DNA from: Methylobacterium oryzihabitans
GTDB taxonomy: Bacteria > Pseudomonadota > Alphaproteobacteria > Rhizobiales > Beijerinckiaceae
Assembly: GCF_004004555.2 (NCBI RefSeq)
Contig: NZ_SACP01000001.1
Span: 1 to 64,000, forward strand
DNA: 64,000 nucleotides
Direction of reading: 5' to 3'
Both the position numbers and the translations under genes were made by a program. Below are positions 8,742 to 17,018 of this stretch, piece after piece. Numbering within the stretch: position 1 is the first letter of the stretch; the number at the start of each line of letters is the position of its first letter. Under the pieces are notes generated by a model. That model was not told the origin of the DNA. It did not search any database and worked only from the letters and a program-made list of their open reading frames with translations.

Positions 8742-9491
8742 TCAAGGCTTGCGCAGCACCGCGAGCGACTGACCGAGGGGGCCGGCCTCGCCCCAGGGCG
8801 CGTCGCCGCCGGCGAGGATCGCCTCGACGGTCAGCCCGAGCCGCTCGGCCCACAGCACCATCACGGACGGCTCGATGAGCTGATTCAGCGGCACGTCGAC
8901 CTTGTGGCGCCGCGCGGCCACCGTCTCCTCGAAGATCCGCCAGTGCGCCGCGTTGCCGAACTCGATGAACGACACCACCGCCGTGCCGCCCGGCCGCAGC
9001 ACCCGCCGCATCTCCTCCAGGTAGAGGTAGGATTCGATGTGGTTGAGGTGGGTCAGCACGCTGAACGCCGCCACCATGTCGCGCGAGGCGTCCGGCAGCG
9101 GCAGCGTCAGCTCGTGGTTGACGATGTAGCGGTAATCCGCGGGGGTGCGGGTACGGGCATAGGCGAGCAGGTCCGGCACCACGTCGATGCCGACGTAGTC
9201 GAGGGAGAGCTGCTGCGACACCGCATGGGCGAGGCGCCCGCTGCCGCAGCCGAAATCGAGCAGCGCCATGCCGTCGGCGATGCCGTAATGGCGCAGGATC
9301 GCGGTCTCGACCCGGCCGACATGCTCGTAGCCGCCGCCGACCGCGAGGCTCATCGCCTCGTCGACCGGGTGGCTGCGCAGCAGGGCGGCCACCGCCCGCT
9401 GGTAGTCGACGACGAAGTGGGGCTTGGCGGCCCGCGTCCCGGCCCCGAGCCGCGCGGCGGCGGCGCGGCAGGCCCGGGTCAGTCGGCGCAT
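8742..9491 (-). CDS. class I SAM-dependent methyltransferase
   Basis: Methyltransferase of 249 aa with Rossmann motif I LLDFGCGSGRLAHAV, an acidic residue ending strand 2 (YVGIDVVPDLL), motif post-II region DASRDMVAAFSVLTHLN and the RVLRPGGTAVVSF block, as in Methyltransf_11/25 families. The N-terminus (MRRLTRACRAAAARLG) is basic. I chose ATG 9491; an upstream start at 9548 would add a low-complexity extension. It converges on the flavoenzyme gene with only 6 bp between stops. Upstream are an R3 repeat and then the amidinotransferase, on the same strand. The substrate cannot be read from the sequence; a hopanoid side chain is a guess from location. Confidence 0.85.
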   Translation of the reverse strand: MRRLTRACRAAAARLGAGTRAAKPHFVVDYQRAVAALLRSHPVDEAMSLAVGGGYEHVGRVETAILRHYGIADGMALLDFGCGSGRLAHAVSQQLSLDYVGIDVVPDLLAYARTRTPADYRYIVNHELTLPLPDASRDMVAAFSVLTHLNHIESYLYLEEMRRVLRPGGTAVVSFIEFGNAAHWRIFEETVAARRHKVDVPLNQLIEPSVMVLWAERLGLTVEAILAGGDAPWGEAGPLGQSLAVLRKP

Positions 9492-9552
9492 CACTGGGGT
9501 CGGTCCTCGCTGCTTGTGGGAGTGGGGGCTGACGGCAGTGCCGGTCACAGCC

Positions 9553-9731
9553 CCGACCCTCCCCCCTTTACGGGGGAGGGTGCCCCGCGGATGCGGGGCG
9601 GGAGAGGGGAACGCGACGGCTCAGGGTGTGGCGCCAAGCACGGCTGTCGAGCCAGATTCGGCAGCCGGGTTCCCCTCTCCCGGCTCGCTTCGCTCGCCGC
9701 CCTCCCCCGCAGAGGGGGGAGGGTTCGGGTG
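9553..9731. repeat. R3 dispersed element, copy 1
   Basis: About 180 bases bounded by CCGACCCTCCCCCC on the left and GGGGGGAGGGTTCGG on the right, with internal GGGAGAGGGGAAC / GTTCCCCTCTCCC arms. Its reverse complement matches 16753-16945, sharing CAGCCGTGC...GGCGCCAC and CACCGTCGCG-like blocks between the arms. It is intergenic between two minus-strand genes (amidinotransferase and methyltransferase). It contains no plausible gene. Confidence 0.8.
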
Positions 9732-9773
9732 TGATACGCCCGAGGGACGTCGTCGGCCCGCCGGGCCCTTCCG

Positions 9774-10955
9774 CTAGAAGTACGACTTCAGCACGCCGCG
9801 CCGGCGCACGTCGAGCGTGGCGCAGTGGAACGAGCCGCCGAACGGGCCGTAGGACAGGAACGGGGTCGGGATCGGGTCGAAGCCCCAGTCCTTCAGCGCC
9901 TTGATGAGCGTCGGCTGGCTGGCGTCGACCACGATCTTCTTCTCGTCGATGGCGAGCACGTTGATCGAGGTCCAGGGCGAGCACATCGAGATCTTGCTCA
10001 TGAAGCCCTCGACGGGGTCGGGGCGCGGGGCGATCAGCACGTCCCACGTCTTGAGCACCGCCGGCAGCTTCTCGACGTCGATGTAGTCCGGGTTGACCAG
10101 CACCTTGCCGGGCGCGAGCGGCATGAACGACGAATCGATGTGCATCGGCTGCGGGCAGCGGCTCTCGATCTCGTGGATGCGGAAGCCCGGGCCGAGGTGG
10201 CGGCGCAGCCACTCGATGCCCATCAGGTTGGTCACGTTGGAGCGGGTGACGAACAGGTCGCGGCCGCAGCGCACGAAGTCGGCGGCGTCGAAGACCGGCT
10301 CGAACTCGTTGACGGTGAACTGCATCGGCTCGCCGGCCTTCAGGTTCGGCACCCGGTACTCGTAGTTGTACAGCTCGTCGGTGAGCTGCGGCCGCGGCGC
10401 CGAGGTCCAGCGCGCGCCGGCCCGGAAGTATTCCTTGAACAGCGAGCGGTAGGCGTCGCCCTCGAAGTAGCGCGAGCGCCAGCACATCGGGCTCTCGATG
10501 ATCTCGTCGCCGATCACGAGGTACGGGTCGCGCGGGCAGGCGACGCAGAAGCCGCGGGAGGTCCAGCGCGGCGCCCGGAACTTCTTCGAGAAGTCGACCG
10601 AATCGGGGCGGCGGATCGTGACGCCCTCGCCGGCCAGGATCCTGATGAAGCCGTCCAGCTCCTGCTGGGCGAGCTTCTTCATGAACTTCGGGTACTTCCA
10701 GCCCGAGGCCAGCCGGTAGAACGGCTGCGCCGCCCGCGGCAGGTTGAAGATCACGGTCAGGTGGTGGGTCGGGATCGTGGCGCCGTCGAGGGAGCCGACG
10801 ATCACCTCCTCCAGCGGGTCCCACTCGTTCCACGCCATCACGGGCGATTGCGGCGCGGGCGCGCGGGCGCCGGAGACGCCGCCATAGCCCGGCAGGTCGT
10901 GCATGGCCTCGTCGGCGGCGGGCCGCTCGGCCTCGAAGGTGGTGTCCCGGTCCAT
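9774..10955 (-). CDS. glycine amidinotransferase-family enzyme (AGAT/StrB1-like), hopanoid-cluster amidinotransferase candidate
   Basis: Protein of 393 aa closely resembling L-arginine:glycine amidinotransferase. This family moves an amidino group from arginine to an acceptor amine through a cysteine thiouronium intermediate; family members include creatine-pathway GATM and streptomycin StrB1. The catalytic triad is visible: Asp223 in FEPVFDAADFVRCGRDLF, His272 in PMHIDSSF and Cys378 in FGGSFHCATLDVRRRG. The C-terminus VRRRGVLKSYF matches the vertebrate enzyme's end. It has no signal peptide, so it is cytoplasmic. It lies between shc and hpnL inside the hopanoid territory, divergent from hpnL. 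Since HpnI/HpnK/HpnJ leave an amino-cyclitol on the hopanoid, I infer that this enzyme could guanidinylate it. Family certain, acceptor inferred. Confidence 0.93.
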   Translation of the reverse strand: MDRDTTFEAERPAADEAMHDLPGYGGVSGARAPAPQSPVMAWNEWDPLEEVIVGSLDGATIPTHHLTVIFNLPRAAQPFYRLASGWKYPKFMKKLAQQELDGFIRILAGEGVTIRRPDSVDFSKKFRAPRWTSRGFCVACPRDPYLVIGDEIIESPMCWRSRYFEGDAYRSLFKEYFRAGARWTSAPRPQLTDELYNYEYRVPNLKAGEPMQFTVNEFEPVFDAADFVRCGRDLFVTRSNVTNLMGIEWLRRHLGPGFRIHEIESRCPQPMHIDSSFMPLAPGKVLVNPDYIDVEKLPAVLKTWDVLIAPRPDPVEGFMSKISMCSPWTSINVLAIDEKKIVVDASQPTLIKALKDWGFDPIPTPFLSYGPFGGSFHCATLDVRRRGVLKSYF

Positions 10956-11269
10956 GGCTCAGATCCCCCCGGCCGTTGCTCGGCCGGCCTCTTGACGCGC
11001 GATTCAGGCGGCAGCGGGGCACGCGGGCCCGGCGCGGAGAAAGCACGCACTGGCAAGTGTTTATGGCGGCGGCCGGCTTAAGCCGGATGCCCCGGTGGCG
11101 GTGCCGGATTGGCCGGCAGTGTGGCCGGGCGGTGATAGACAACGCTTGCCAAAGCTGCAACGTGCCCTGAGCAAGGCGGGTGCTTGGGCCGGCGCTTTGC
11201 GCGCCACCCGTTGCACGAACAACGCGCTTCTCCGGTCGCGTCTCTGACCGGATACACTGAAAGAGGACC
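10956..11269. other. divergent intergenic region, amidinotransferase / hpnL
   Basis: This 314-bp spacer holds the promoters for the amidinotransferase (left) and the hpnLMIJK genes (right). A short GC-rich inverted repeat (CGGCCGTTGCTCGGCCGG) lies close to the amidinotransferase start. AAAGAGGACC just before 11270 provides the hpnL ribosome binding site. I found no convincing -35/-10 pair and no RNA gene. Confidence 0.5.
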
Positions 11270-12430
11270 ATGAAGCACCTGACCTCCCTGGCTCTCGTCG
11301 CCGGTCTGTGCACGGTCGTCGGGCTCCTGGTCTCGTCGGGCCTCGAGGCGGTGATGGCCGCGACCTGGAGCGCCGGCTGGGGGGCCGCCCTGGTGGTGCT
11401 CGCGCGCTTCGTCGCGGTCGCCTGGGCCGGCTTCGGCTGGTGGGTGGTGTTTCCGGCGCACAACCGCCCGACCCTCGCCACCTGCGCGCGGATCCGCTTC
11501 GTGCGCGAGGGCATCAACACGCTGCTGCCGGTCGCCCAGGTCGGCGGCGACCTCATCGGCGCCCGGCTGCTCACCCGCCGCGGCGTCTCCGGGGCGCTCT
11601 CCGGCGCGAGCATGTTCGTCGACCTGATGGTCCAGGCCCTGACCCAGTTCCTGTTCACGGTGCTCGGCCTCGGCGTTCTCGTCGCCCTGGGCGGCGAGGG
11701 GCCGATCGTCGAATACGTCGAGATCGGCCTCCTGCTCGCCGCCCCCGCCCTGCTCGCCTTCTACCTGATCCAGCGCCGGCACGGGCATCGCCTGCTCCAG
11801 GGCGCGATCTCGCGCTTCGCCGGCGGGCGCGAGTGGCGCGCGCTGGGCGCCGTCGACGCGCTCTACGACGCCCTGCGGGGCCTCTACGCCAACCCGCGCC
11901 GGATCGGCAGCGCCATCGGCATCCATCTCGTCGGCTGGCTCATCGGCACCCTCGAAGTGTGGGTCGTCCTGCGCTTCATGGGCTACGAGGCCGGCTTCCT
12001 CGAGGCCCTGGTGATCGAGAGCCTCGCCCAGGCGGTCCGCGGCGCCGCCTTCGCGGTGCCCGGCGCCCTCGGCGCCCAGGAGGGCGGGCTGATCGCGCTC
12101 TGCGCCGTGTTCGGCATCCCGGCCGAGGCGGCGCTGGCCCTGTCGCTGGTCAAGCGCCTCGCCGACCTCGCGGTCGGGCTGCCGAGCCTGCTGCTTTGGC
12201 ACCGGATGGAGGATCGCGGCGAGCCGGAGCCCGCGCTCCCTGCCCCGCCCGCCGCCGGAGGCGGCCTCGGCGCGTCGCTGCGCAGCCTGCTGCCGGCCTC
12301 GCCTCTCGCGCCGGCCTATGGCTACGCGGCCGCCTCGCCTTATTCCGGCGCGGCTTGCGTGGCCTATGCGGCCCCGCCGCCGGTCCCCGGGCCGGCCGAG
12401 ACCAAGACGGGAGACGAGTATCGTGCGTAA
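11270..12430 (+). CDS. hpnL: hopanoid biosynthesis-associated membrane protein HpnL
   Basis: Integral membrane protein of 386 aa of the LPG-synthase TM/UPF0104 type named HpnL in hopanoid clusters. Hydrophobic segments cover most of residues 5-310. The conserved REGINTLLPVAQVGGDLIGARLL block (~74-97) and the AAFAVPGALGAQEGGLIALCAVFGIP block (~258-283) mark the family. The C-terminal ~70 residues are Ala/Pro-rich and probably cytoplasmic. Its exact function is unknown; flippase-like transport has been suggested for related proteins. AAAGAGGACC precedes the ATG. The last 8 bases overlap hpnM. Confidence 0.9.
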   Translation: MKHLTSLALVAGLCTVVGLLVSSGLEAVMAATWSAGWGAALVVLARFVAVAWAGFGWWVVFPAHNRPTLATCARIRFVREGINTLLPVAQVGGDLIGARLLTRRGVSGALSGASMFVDLMVQALTQFLFTVLGLGVLVALGGEGPIVEYVEIGLLLAAPALLAFYLIQRRHGHRLLQGAISRFAGGREWRALGAVDALYDALRGLYANPRRIGSAIGIHLVGWLIGTLEVWVVLRFMGYEAGFLEALVIESLAQAVRGAAFAVPGALGAQEGGLIALCAVFGIPAEAALALSLVKRLADLAVGLPSLLLWHRMEDRGEPEPALPAPPAAGGGLGASLRSLLPASPLAPAYGYAAASPYSGAACVAYAAPPPVPGPAETKTGDEYRA

Positions 12431-13037
12431 CCGACGAGAGATGCTGCGCGCGGGCGCAGCGGCCGTCCTGCTGGCGGGATCCGCGGTCCCGGTCCGGGCC
12501 GCCGACGACCCGGCGGTCGCCCTGGTGGAAGCCCTCGTCGCGACCTTCCAGGAGGCGCTCAAGCAGCCGGACGTGCGCGGCCGGGCCTCCGTGCTCGCGG
12601 AACCCCTGGCTCGCTCCTTCGACCTGCCGGCGATGCTGCGCCTCGCCATCGGCACGCGCTGGAAGGACATTCCGGCCGACAAGCAGGCGGCCCTGACCGA
12701 GGCCTTCGGGCCCTACCTCACCGCCACCTACGCCACGCGGCTGGCCGCCGCCGCCGGCAGCACCTTCGCGGTGCAGCCGAAGAGCGAGGCCCGCGGACCG
12801 GGCCGGCTGGTCCAGAGCACCGTCACCGACCGCAGCGGCGACCCGTCCCCGGTCGACTACGTGATCGGCCCGGACGGCAAGATCACCGACGTCTTCCTCC
12901 AGGGCACGGTCAGCGAGGCGGGCACGCTGCGCACCGGCTTCTCGGAGCCGCTGAAGGAGGGCGGGCCGGACGCCCTGCTCGCCCACTTGCGCAAGTCGAC
13001 CGAGACGATGCTGGCCGCCTCGCCGCCCAAACCCTGA
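12423..13037 (+). CDS. hpnM: hopanoid biosynthesis-associated protein HpnM (MlaC-like periplasmic protein)
   Basis: Periplasmic protein of 204 aa with an RR-containing signal peptide (residues 1-26, ...AGSAVPVRA|ADD). The mature part resembles MlaC/Ttg2D lipid-binding proteins: FQEALKQPDVRGRASVLAEPL, TRWKDIPADKQAALTEAFGPYLTATYATRL and the VDYVIGPDGKITDVFLQGTVS block. Such proteins ferry lipids between membranes, which fits hopanoid trafficking with HpnN, but no direct proof exists here. The GTG start at 12423 lies inside hpnL (8-bp overlap). hpnI starts 89 bp downstream. Confidence 0.9.
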   Translation: MRNRREMLRAGAAAVLLAGSAVPVRAADDPAVALVEALVATFQEALKQPDVRGRASVLAEPLARSFDLPAMLRLAIGTRWKDIPADKQAALTEAFGPYLTATYATRLAAAAGSTFAVQPKSEARGPGRLVQSTVTDRSGDPSPVDYVIGPDGKITDVFLQGTVSEAGTLRTGFSEPLKEGGPDALLAHLRKSTETMLAASPPKP

Positions 13038-13126
13038 TTTCCGCGCGCGATCGCGGCCCGGCCGCGAAGCCGCGGCCACGGCCGCGCATCGCCGCCCCAC
13101 CCCTTGCCGGGACATCCGCGACCGCC

Positions 13127-14311
13127 ATGGACTGGACCTGGATCTCGACGCTCTTCCTCGGCCTCGCGACCGCGGGCTGCCTCTACGCCCTGACGGCGGC
13201 GTGGCTCGCCGGCCGCCTCGCCCGCCGGCTCGCCCCGCGCCTGCCGGCCGGCACGCCGCATCCCTCGGTGACGGTGCTGAAGCCGCTCTGCGGCCTCGAG
13301 CCGAACCTGTTCGAGAACCTCTCGACCGTCTGCACCCAGGCCTATGCCGGGCCGGTGCAGGTGGTGTTCGGGGTCCAGAACGCCGCCGATCCGGCGATCG
13401 CGGTGGTGCAGCGCCTGCGCGCCGCCCATCCCGACCTGCGGATCGACCTCGTGGTCGACGCGCGCCAGCACGGCTCGAACCGCAAGGTCTCGAACCTCGT
13501 CAACATGGCGGGCGCCATCGCCCACGACGTCGTGGTGCTCGCCGACAGCGACATGGTGGTCGCCCCCGACTACCTCGACCGGCTGGTCGCCGAACTCGCC
13601 CGGCCGGGCGTGGCGGGCGTGACGTGCCTGTATCACGGCGTCCCGGCCCATCGCGGCGTCTGGGCCCAGCTCTCGGGGCTGGCGATCGACACCCAGTTCC
13701 TGCCCAACGTCCTCGTCGGCACCGCGCTCGGCCTCGCCGAGCCGTGCTTCGGCTCGACCATCGCGTTCCGGACCGCCGACCTCGCGCGGATCGGCGGCTT
13801 CGAGCGGATCAGGGACGACCTCGCCGACGACTACGCCCTCGGGGCGGCCCTGCGCGAGACCGGCGGCGTGGTGGCGATCCCGAACTTCACCATCGGGCAT
13901 ACCTGCGTCGACGTCTCGCTCGCCGAGCTGTGGCGGCACGAGACCCGGTGGAACCGCACCATCCGCAACGTCGACCCGGCCGGATACGCCGGCTCGTTCG
14001 TCACCCACGCCTTCCCGCTGGCGCTGATCGGCGCGCTGGTGCCGGGCGCCGGCGTCCTCGGGCTGGCCGTCGCGGCCTTCGCGCTGGCCTGCCGCATCGC
14101 CCTGTGCCTGCGGGTCGAGCGGGCCTTCGGCCTCGTCCCGCACGCCTACTGGCTGCTGCCGGTGCGCGACCTGCTGTCCTTCGCCGGCTTCGCGTGGTGC
14201 TTCGTTTCCGGCGCCGTGACTTGGAAAGGTCATGATTATCGCGTCGTTGCGGACGGCACGCTGATCCCGGAGCCCGGCCTCGCCCAGGAAACCGGCGCTC
14301 CCACCACCTGA
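13127..14311 (+). CDS. hpnI: hopanoid glycosyltransferase HpnI (ceramide-glucosyltransferase-like)
   Basis: GT2/GT21-type membrane glycosyltransferase of 394 aa that adds an N-acetylglucosamine unit to bacteriohopanetetrol. It shows an N-terminal TM segment (5-25), the VTVLKPLCGLEPNLFENL start of the GT-A domain, the metal-binding DSD motif in VVLADSDMVV (~141), a downstream DDYALG acid motif and the HETRWNRTIR (Q/R)xxRW-type motif, followed by C-terminal TM segments from ~300. The product of HpnI is then deacetylated by HpnK and ring-contracted by HpnJ. It is followed by hpnJ after 48 bp. Confidence 0.94.
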   Translation: MDWTWISTLFLGLATAGCLYALTAAWLAGRLARRLAPRLPAGTPHPSVTVLKPLCGLEPNLFENLSTVCTQAYAGPVQVVFGVQNAADPAIAVVQRLRAAHPDLRIDLVVDARQHGSNRKVSNLVNMAGAIAHDVVVLADSDMVVAPDYLDRLVAELARPGVAGVTCLYHGVPAHRGVWAQLSGLAIDTQFLPNVLVGTALGLAEPCFGSTIAFRTADLARIGGFERIRDDLADDYALGAALRETGGVVAIPNFTIGHTCVDVSLAELWRHETRWNRTIRNVDPAGYAGSFVTHAFPLALIGALVPGAGVLGLAVAAFALACRIALCLRVERAFGLVPHAYWLLPVRDLLSFAGFAWCFVSGAVTWKGHDYRVVADGTLIPEPGLAQETGAPTT

Positions 14312-14359
14312 TCCCGCCCGCGCCCGGCGCGGCCCCGCAACCCTGCGAAAGATCCTCCG

Positions 14360-15793
14360 ATGCGGACCCTCTTCCTCCAGGCCCCCACCTTCGACGGCTT
14401 CGACGGCGGCGCCGGCTCGCGCTACCAGGCCAAGCGCGAGATCAAGTCGTTCTGGTACCCGACTTGGCTCGCCCAGCCGGCGGCCCTGGTGCCGAACTCG
14501 AAGCTGATCGACGCGCCGCCGCACAACATCAAGCTCGACGAGATCGTGGCCCAGGCCAACGATTTCGACCTCGTCGTGCTGCACACCTCGGTCCCGTCGT
14601 TCAAGTCCGACGTGAGGACCATCGAGGCGATGAAGGCGGCCAACCCGCGGCTGATCGCCGGCCTGATCGGCGCCAAGGTGGCGGTGGACGCCGCCGGCGC
14701 GATGGCCCAGGCCCCAGTGGTCGATTTCTGCGCCCGCAACGAGTTCGACTTCACCGTCAAGGAGGTCGCCGACGGCGTGCCGATGGCGGAGATCAAGGGT
14801 CTCTCCTACCGGAACGCCGACGGCGTCGTGGTCCACAACGAGGACCGCGAGATCATGACCGACATGGACCAGTTGCCGTTCGTGACCTCGGTCTATAAGC
14901 GCGACCTCGAGATGGAGAAGTACTTCATCGGGTACCTCAAGCACCCCTACATCTCGTTCTATTCGGGCCGGGGCTGCAAGTCGCGCTGCACCTTCTGCCT
15001 GTGGCCGCAGACGGTCGGCGGCCACACCTACCGCACCCGCTCGGTCGCGCACGTGATCGAGGAGATCAAGTACTGCCTCAAGGAATTCCCGCAGACCAAG
15101 GAATTCTTCTTCGACGACGACACCTTCACGGACAACCTGCCCCGCGCGGAAGAGATCGCCCGCGAGCTCGGCAAGCTCGGCGTGACGTGGTCGTGCAACG
15201 CCAAGGCCAACGTGCCGCGCAAGACCCTCGAAGTGCTGAAGGCCAACGGCCTGCGCCTGCTGCTGGTCGGCTACGAGTCGGGCAACCAGCAGATCCTGAA
15301 CAACATCAAGAAGGGCATGCGGGTCGAGGTCGCGGAAAAATTCACCAAGGATTGCCACGACCTCGGCATCGCCATCCACGGCACCTTCATCGTCGGCCTG
15401 CCGGGCGAGACCAAGGAGACGATCCAGGAGACGATCGCCTTCGCCAAGCGCATCAACCCGCACACCATCCAGGTCTCTCTGGCCGCGCCGTATCCGGGCA
15501 CCTTCCTGTACAAGCAGGCGGTCGAGAACGGCTGGCTCGACGTCGAGAATGCCGAGTTGGTCGACGAGAACGGAGTGCAGATCGCGCCGCTGCACTACCC
15601 GCACCTGTCGCACACCGAGATCTTCAACTCGGTGGAGGAGTTCTACAAGAAGTTCTACTTCCGCGCCCCGAAGATCGCGTCGATCGTCAGCGAGATGGTG
15701 CGCTCGCCCGACATGATGAAGCGGCGCCTGCGCGAGGGCGTCGAGTTCTGGCACTTCCTGCGCGACCGCCAGACCGGCGCCAAGGCGGCGTAA
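14360..15793 (+). CDS. hpnJ: B12-binding radical SAM enzyme HpnJ (cyclitol ether formation)
   Basis: 477-aa radical SAM protein. The N-terminal ~170 residues form a B12-binding-like domain. The [4Fe-4S] triad CxxxCxxC is Cys206, Cys210 and Cys213 in GRGCKSRCTFCLWPQ, and the GYESGNQQILNNIKKGMR and FIVGLPGETKETIQETI blocks follow in the TIM barrel. HpnJ converts the glucosaminyl unit of the hopanoid into the five-membered cyclitol ether by ring contraction. Its presence implies the organism makes BHT cyclitol ether. The start ATG follows GAAAGATCCTCCG. Confidence 0.95.
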   Translation: MRTLFLQAPTFDGFDGGAGSRYQAKREIKSFWYPTWLAQPAALVPNSKLIDAPPHNIKLDEIVAQANDFDLVVLHTSVPSFKSDVRTIEAMKAANPRLIAGLIGAKVAVDAAGAMAQAPVVDFCARNEFDFTVKEVADGVPMAEIKGLSYRNADGVVVHNEDREIMTDMDQLPFVTSVYKRDLEMEKYFIGYLKHPYISFYSGRGCKSRCTFCLWPQTVGGHTYRTRSVAHVIEEIKYCLKEFPQTKEFFFDDDTFTDNLPRAEEIARELGKLGVTWSCNAKANVPRKTLEVLKANGLRLLLVGYESGNQQILNNIKKGMRVEVAEKFTKDCHDLGIAIHGTFIVGLPGETKETIQETIAFAKRINPHTIQVSLAAPYPGTFLYKQAVENGWLDVENAELVDENGVQIAPLHYPHLSHTEIFNSVEEFYKKFYFRAPKIASIVSEMVRSPDMMKRRLREGVEFWHFLRDRQTGAKAA

Positions 15794-15878
15794 GCGTCTC
15801 TCCTCCGCGACGATGCGACGGCCGGGCTCCTGCCCGGCCGTTCGCGTCTGGGCCCCGGCACGACAGGATTCCGGCAGC

Positions 15879-16730
15879 GTGGCAGATCGTGACAGGCGCC
15901 TCGTCGTCACCTCGGACGATTTCGGCCTCAGCCGCGAGGTCAACGAGGCGGTGGAGCAGGCCCACCGCGACGGGATCCTCACCGCCGCGAGCCTGATGGT
16001 CTCGGCGCCCGCCGCCGCCGACGCGGTCGCCCGGGCCCGGCGGATGCCGTCGCTGCGGGTCGGTCTCCACCTCGTGATGGTGGAGGCGTGGCCGACCCTG
16101 CCGGCGGCGCGCCTGCCCGCCCTCGTCACGGCCGACGGGACGATGCGCACCGACATGGAGCGCCTCGGCCTCGACCTCGCGCTGAAGCCCGCCGCCCGCC
16201 GCCAGCTCGCCGACGAGATCGCGGCGCAGTTCTCGGCCTACCGGGCCACCGGCCTGCCGCTGGACCACGTCAACGCCCACAAGCATTTCCACGTCCACCC
16301 GCTCGTCGCCGGGATGGTGCTGCGGATCGGTCGCGGCCACGGCATGCGGGCGATCCGGGTGCCGCTCGAATCGCGGGCGGTGCTGGCGCGGGCCGAGCCC
16401 GGCGCGGTGCTCGGGCGCGCCCTCGACACGGCGCCCTGGGCCGCCCTGCTCGGCTGGCGCGTCCGCCGCGCCGGGCTGCTGACCCCCGATCACGTGCTCG
16501 GGCTGGCGTGGTCGGGCCACATGACCCCGGGCCGGGTCGCCGGCTGCCTGCGGCATCTGCCCGCCGGCCTGACCGAACTTTACGCCCATCCGGCGACATC
16601 CGGCGGATTCCCGGGCGAGGCGCCGGGCTACGACTATGCCGGCGAACTCGCGGCCCTGACCGCGCCGGAGAGCCGGGAGGCGTTGCGGGCGTCGGGAGCC
16701 CGAAGCGGCGGATTCTCGGATTTCCTGTGA
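15879..16730 (+). CDS. hpnK: hopanoid GlcNAc deacetylase HpnK (ChbG/YdjC family)
   Basis: 283-aa carbohydrate deacetylase that removes the acetyl group from BHT-N-acetylglucosamine, exposing the free amine. Metal and active-site residues are seen in VVTSDDFGLS (Asp pair), GLHLVMVEAWP and DHVNAHKHFHVHPLV (His ligands), with LTELYAHPAT near the end. The start is assigned to the GTG at 15879, directly before the domain (VADRDRRLVVTSDDFG); no ATG is better placed. It is the last gene of the hpnLMIJK run; an R3 element follows. Confidence 0.93.
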   Translation: MADRDRRLVVTSDDFGLSREVNEAVEQAHRDGILTAASLMVSAPAAADAVARARRMPSLRVGLHLVMVEAWPTLPAARLPALVTADGTMRTDMERLGLDLALKPAARRQLADEIAAQFSAYRATGLPLDHVNAHKHFHVHPLVAGMVLRIGRGHGMRAIRVPLESRAVLARAEPGAVLGRALDTAPWAALLGWRVRRAGLLTPDHVLGLAWSGHMTPGRVAGCLRHLPAGLTELYAHPATSGGFPGEAPGYDYAGELAALTAPESREALRASGARSGGFSDFL

Positions 16731-16752
16731 GGTCGGGCCGCGGTGTCCGCCC

Positions 16753-16945
16753 GGGACCCTCCCCCCTCTGCGGGGGAGGGTGGCGAACGCAGTGAGCCGG
16801 GAGAGGGGAACCACGTTTCCGAATTTATCTCGGCAGCCGTGCAGGGCGCCACTTCCGGCACCGTCGCGATCCCCTCTTGCGGGACTATCGTCCCGGCCCG
16901 CCCGGCTTTCGCCGGGCACCCTCCCCCGCAGAGGGGGGAGGGTCG
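16753..16945. repeat. R3 dispersed element, copy 2 (inverted to copy 1)
   Basis: Bounded by GGGACCCTCCCCCC and GGGGGGAGGGTC, with inner GGGAGAGGGGAACC and CACCCTCCCCCGC arms. The middle (CGGCAGCCGTGCAGGGCGCC, then CACCGTCGCGATCCCCTC) matches the reverse complement of 9553-9731. It fills the space between the convergent ends of hpnK and hpnN. No gene is seen. Confidence 0.8.
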
Positions 16946-16977
16946 GCGGTGCATCAGCGTCTGCCCGCCATCGATGT

Positions 16978-17010
16978 GAAAAACCCCGGGACCAGACTGG
17001 GTCCCGGGGC
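16978..17010 (-). terminator. intrinsic terminator of hpnN
   Basis: On the minus strand a 10-bp stem (CCCCGGGACC with GGTCCCGGGG) and a short loop is followed directly by TTTTT. It begins 9 bases after the hpnN stop, so it is well placed to end hpnN transcription before the R3 element. Confidence 0.85.
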
Positions 17011-17018
17011 TTCCACCA

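Noticed and set aside
1227..9734. Long antisense and frame-shifted open frames across the hopanoid genes (several over 400 codons).
   Set aside because: They are GC-rich shadow frames with Arg/Gly/Ala/Pro-rich translations and no family resemblance; the opposite-strand genes have clear motifs.
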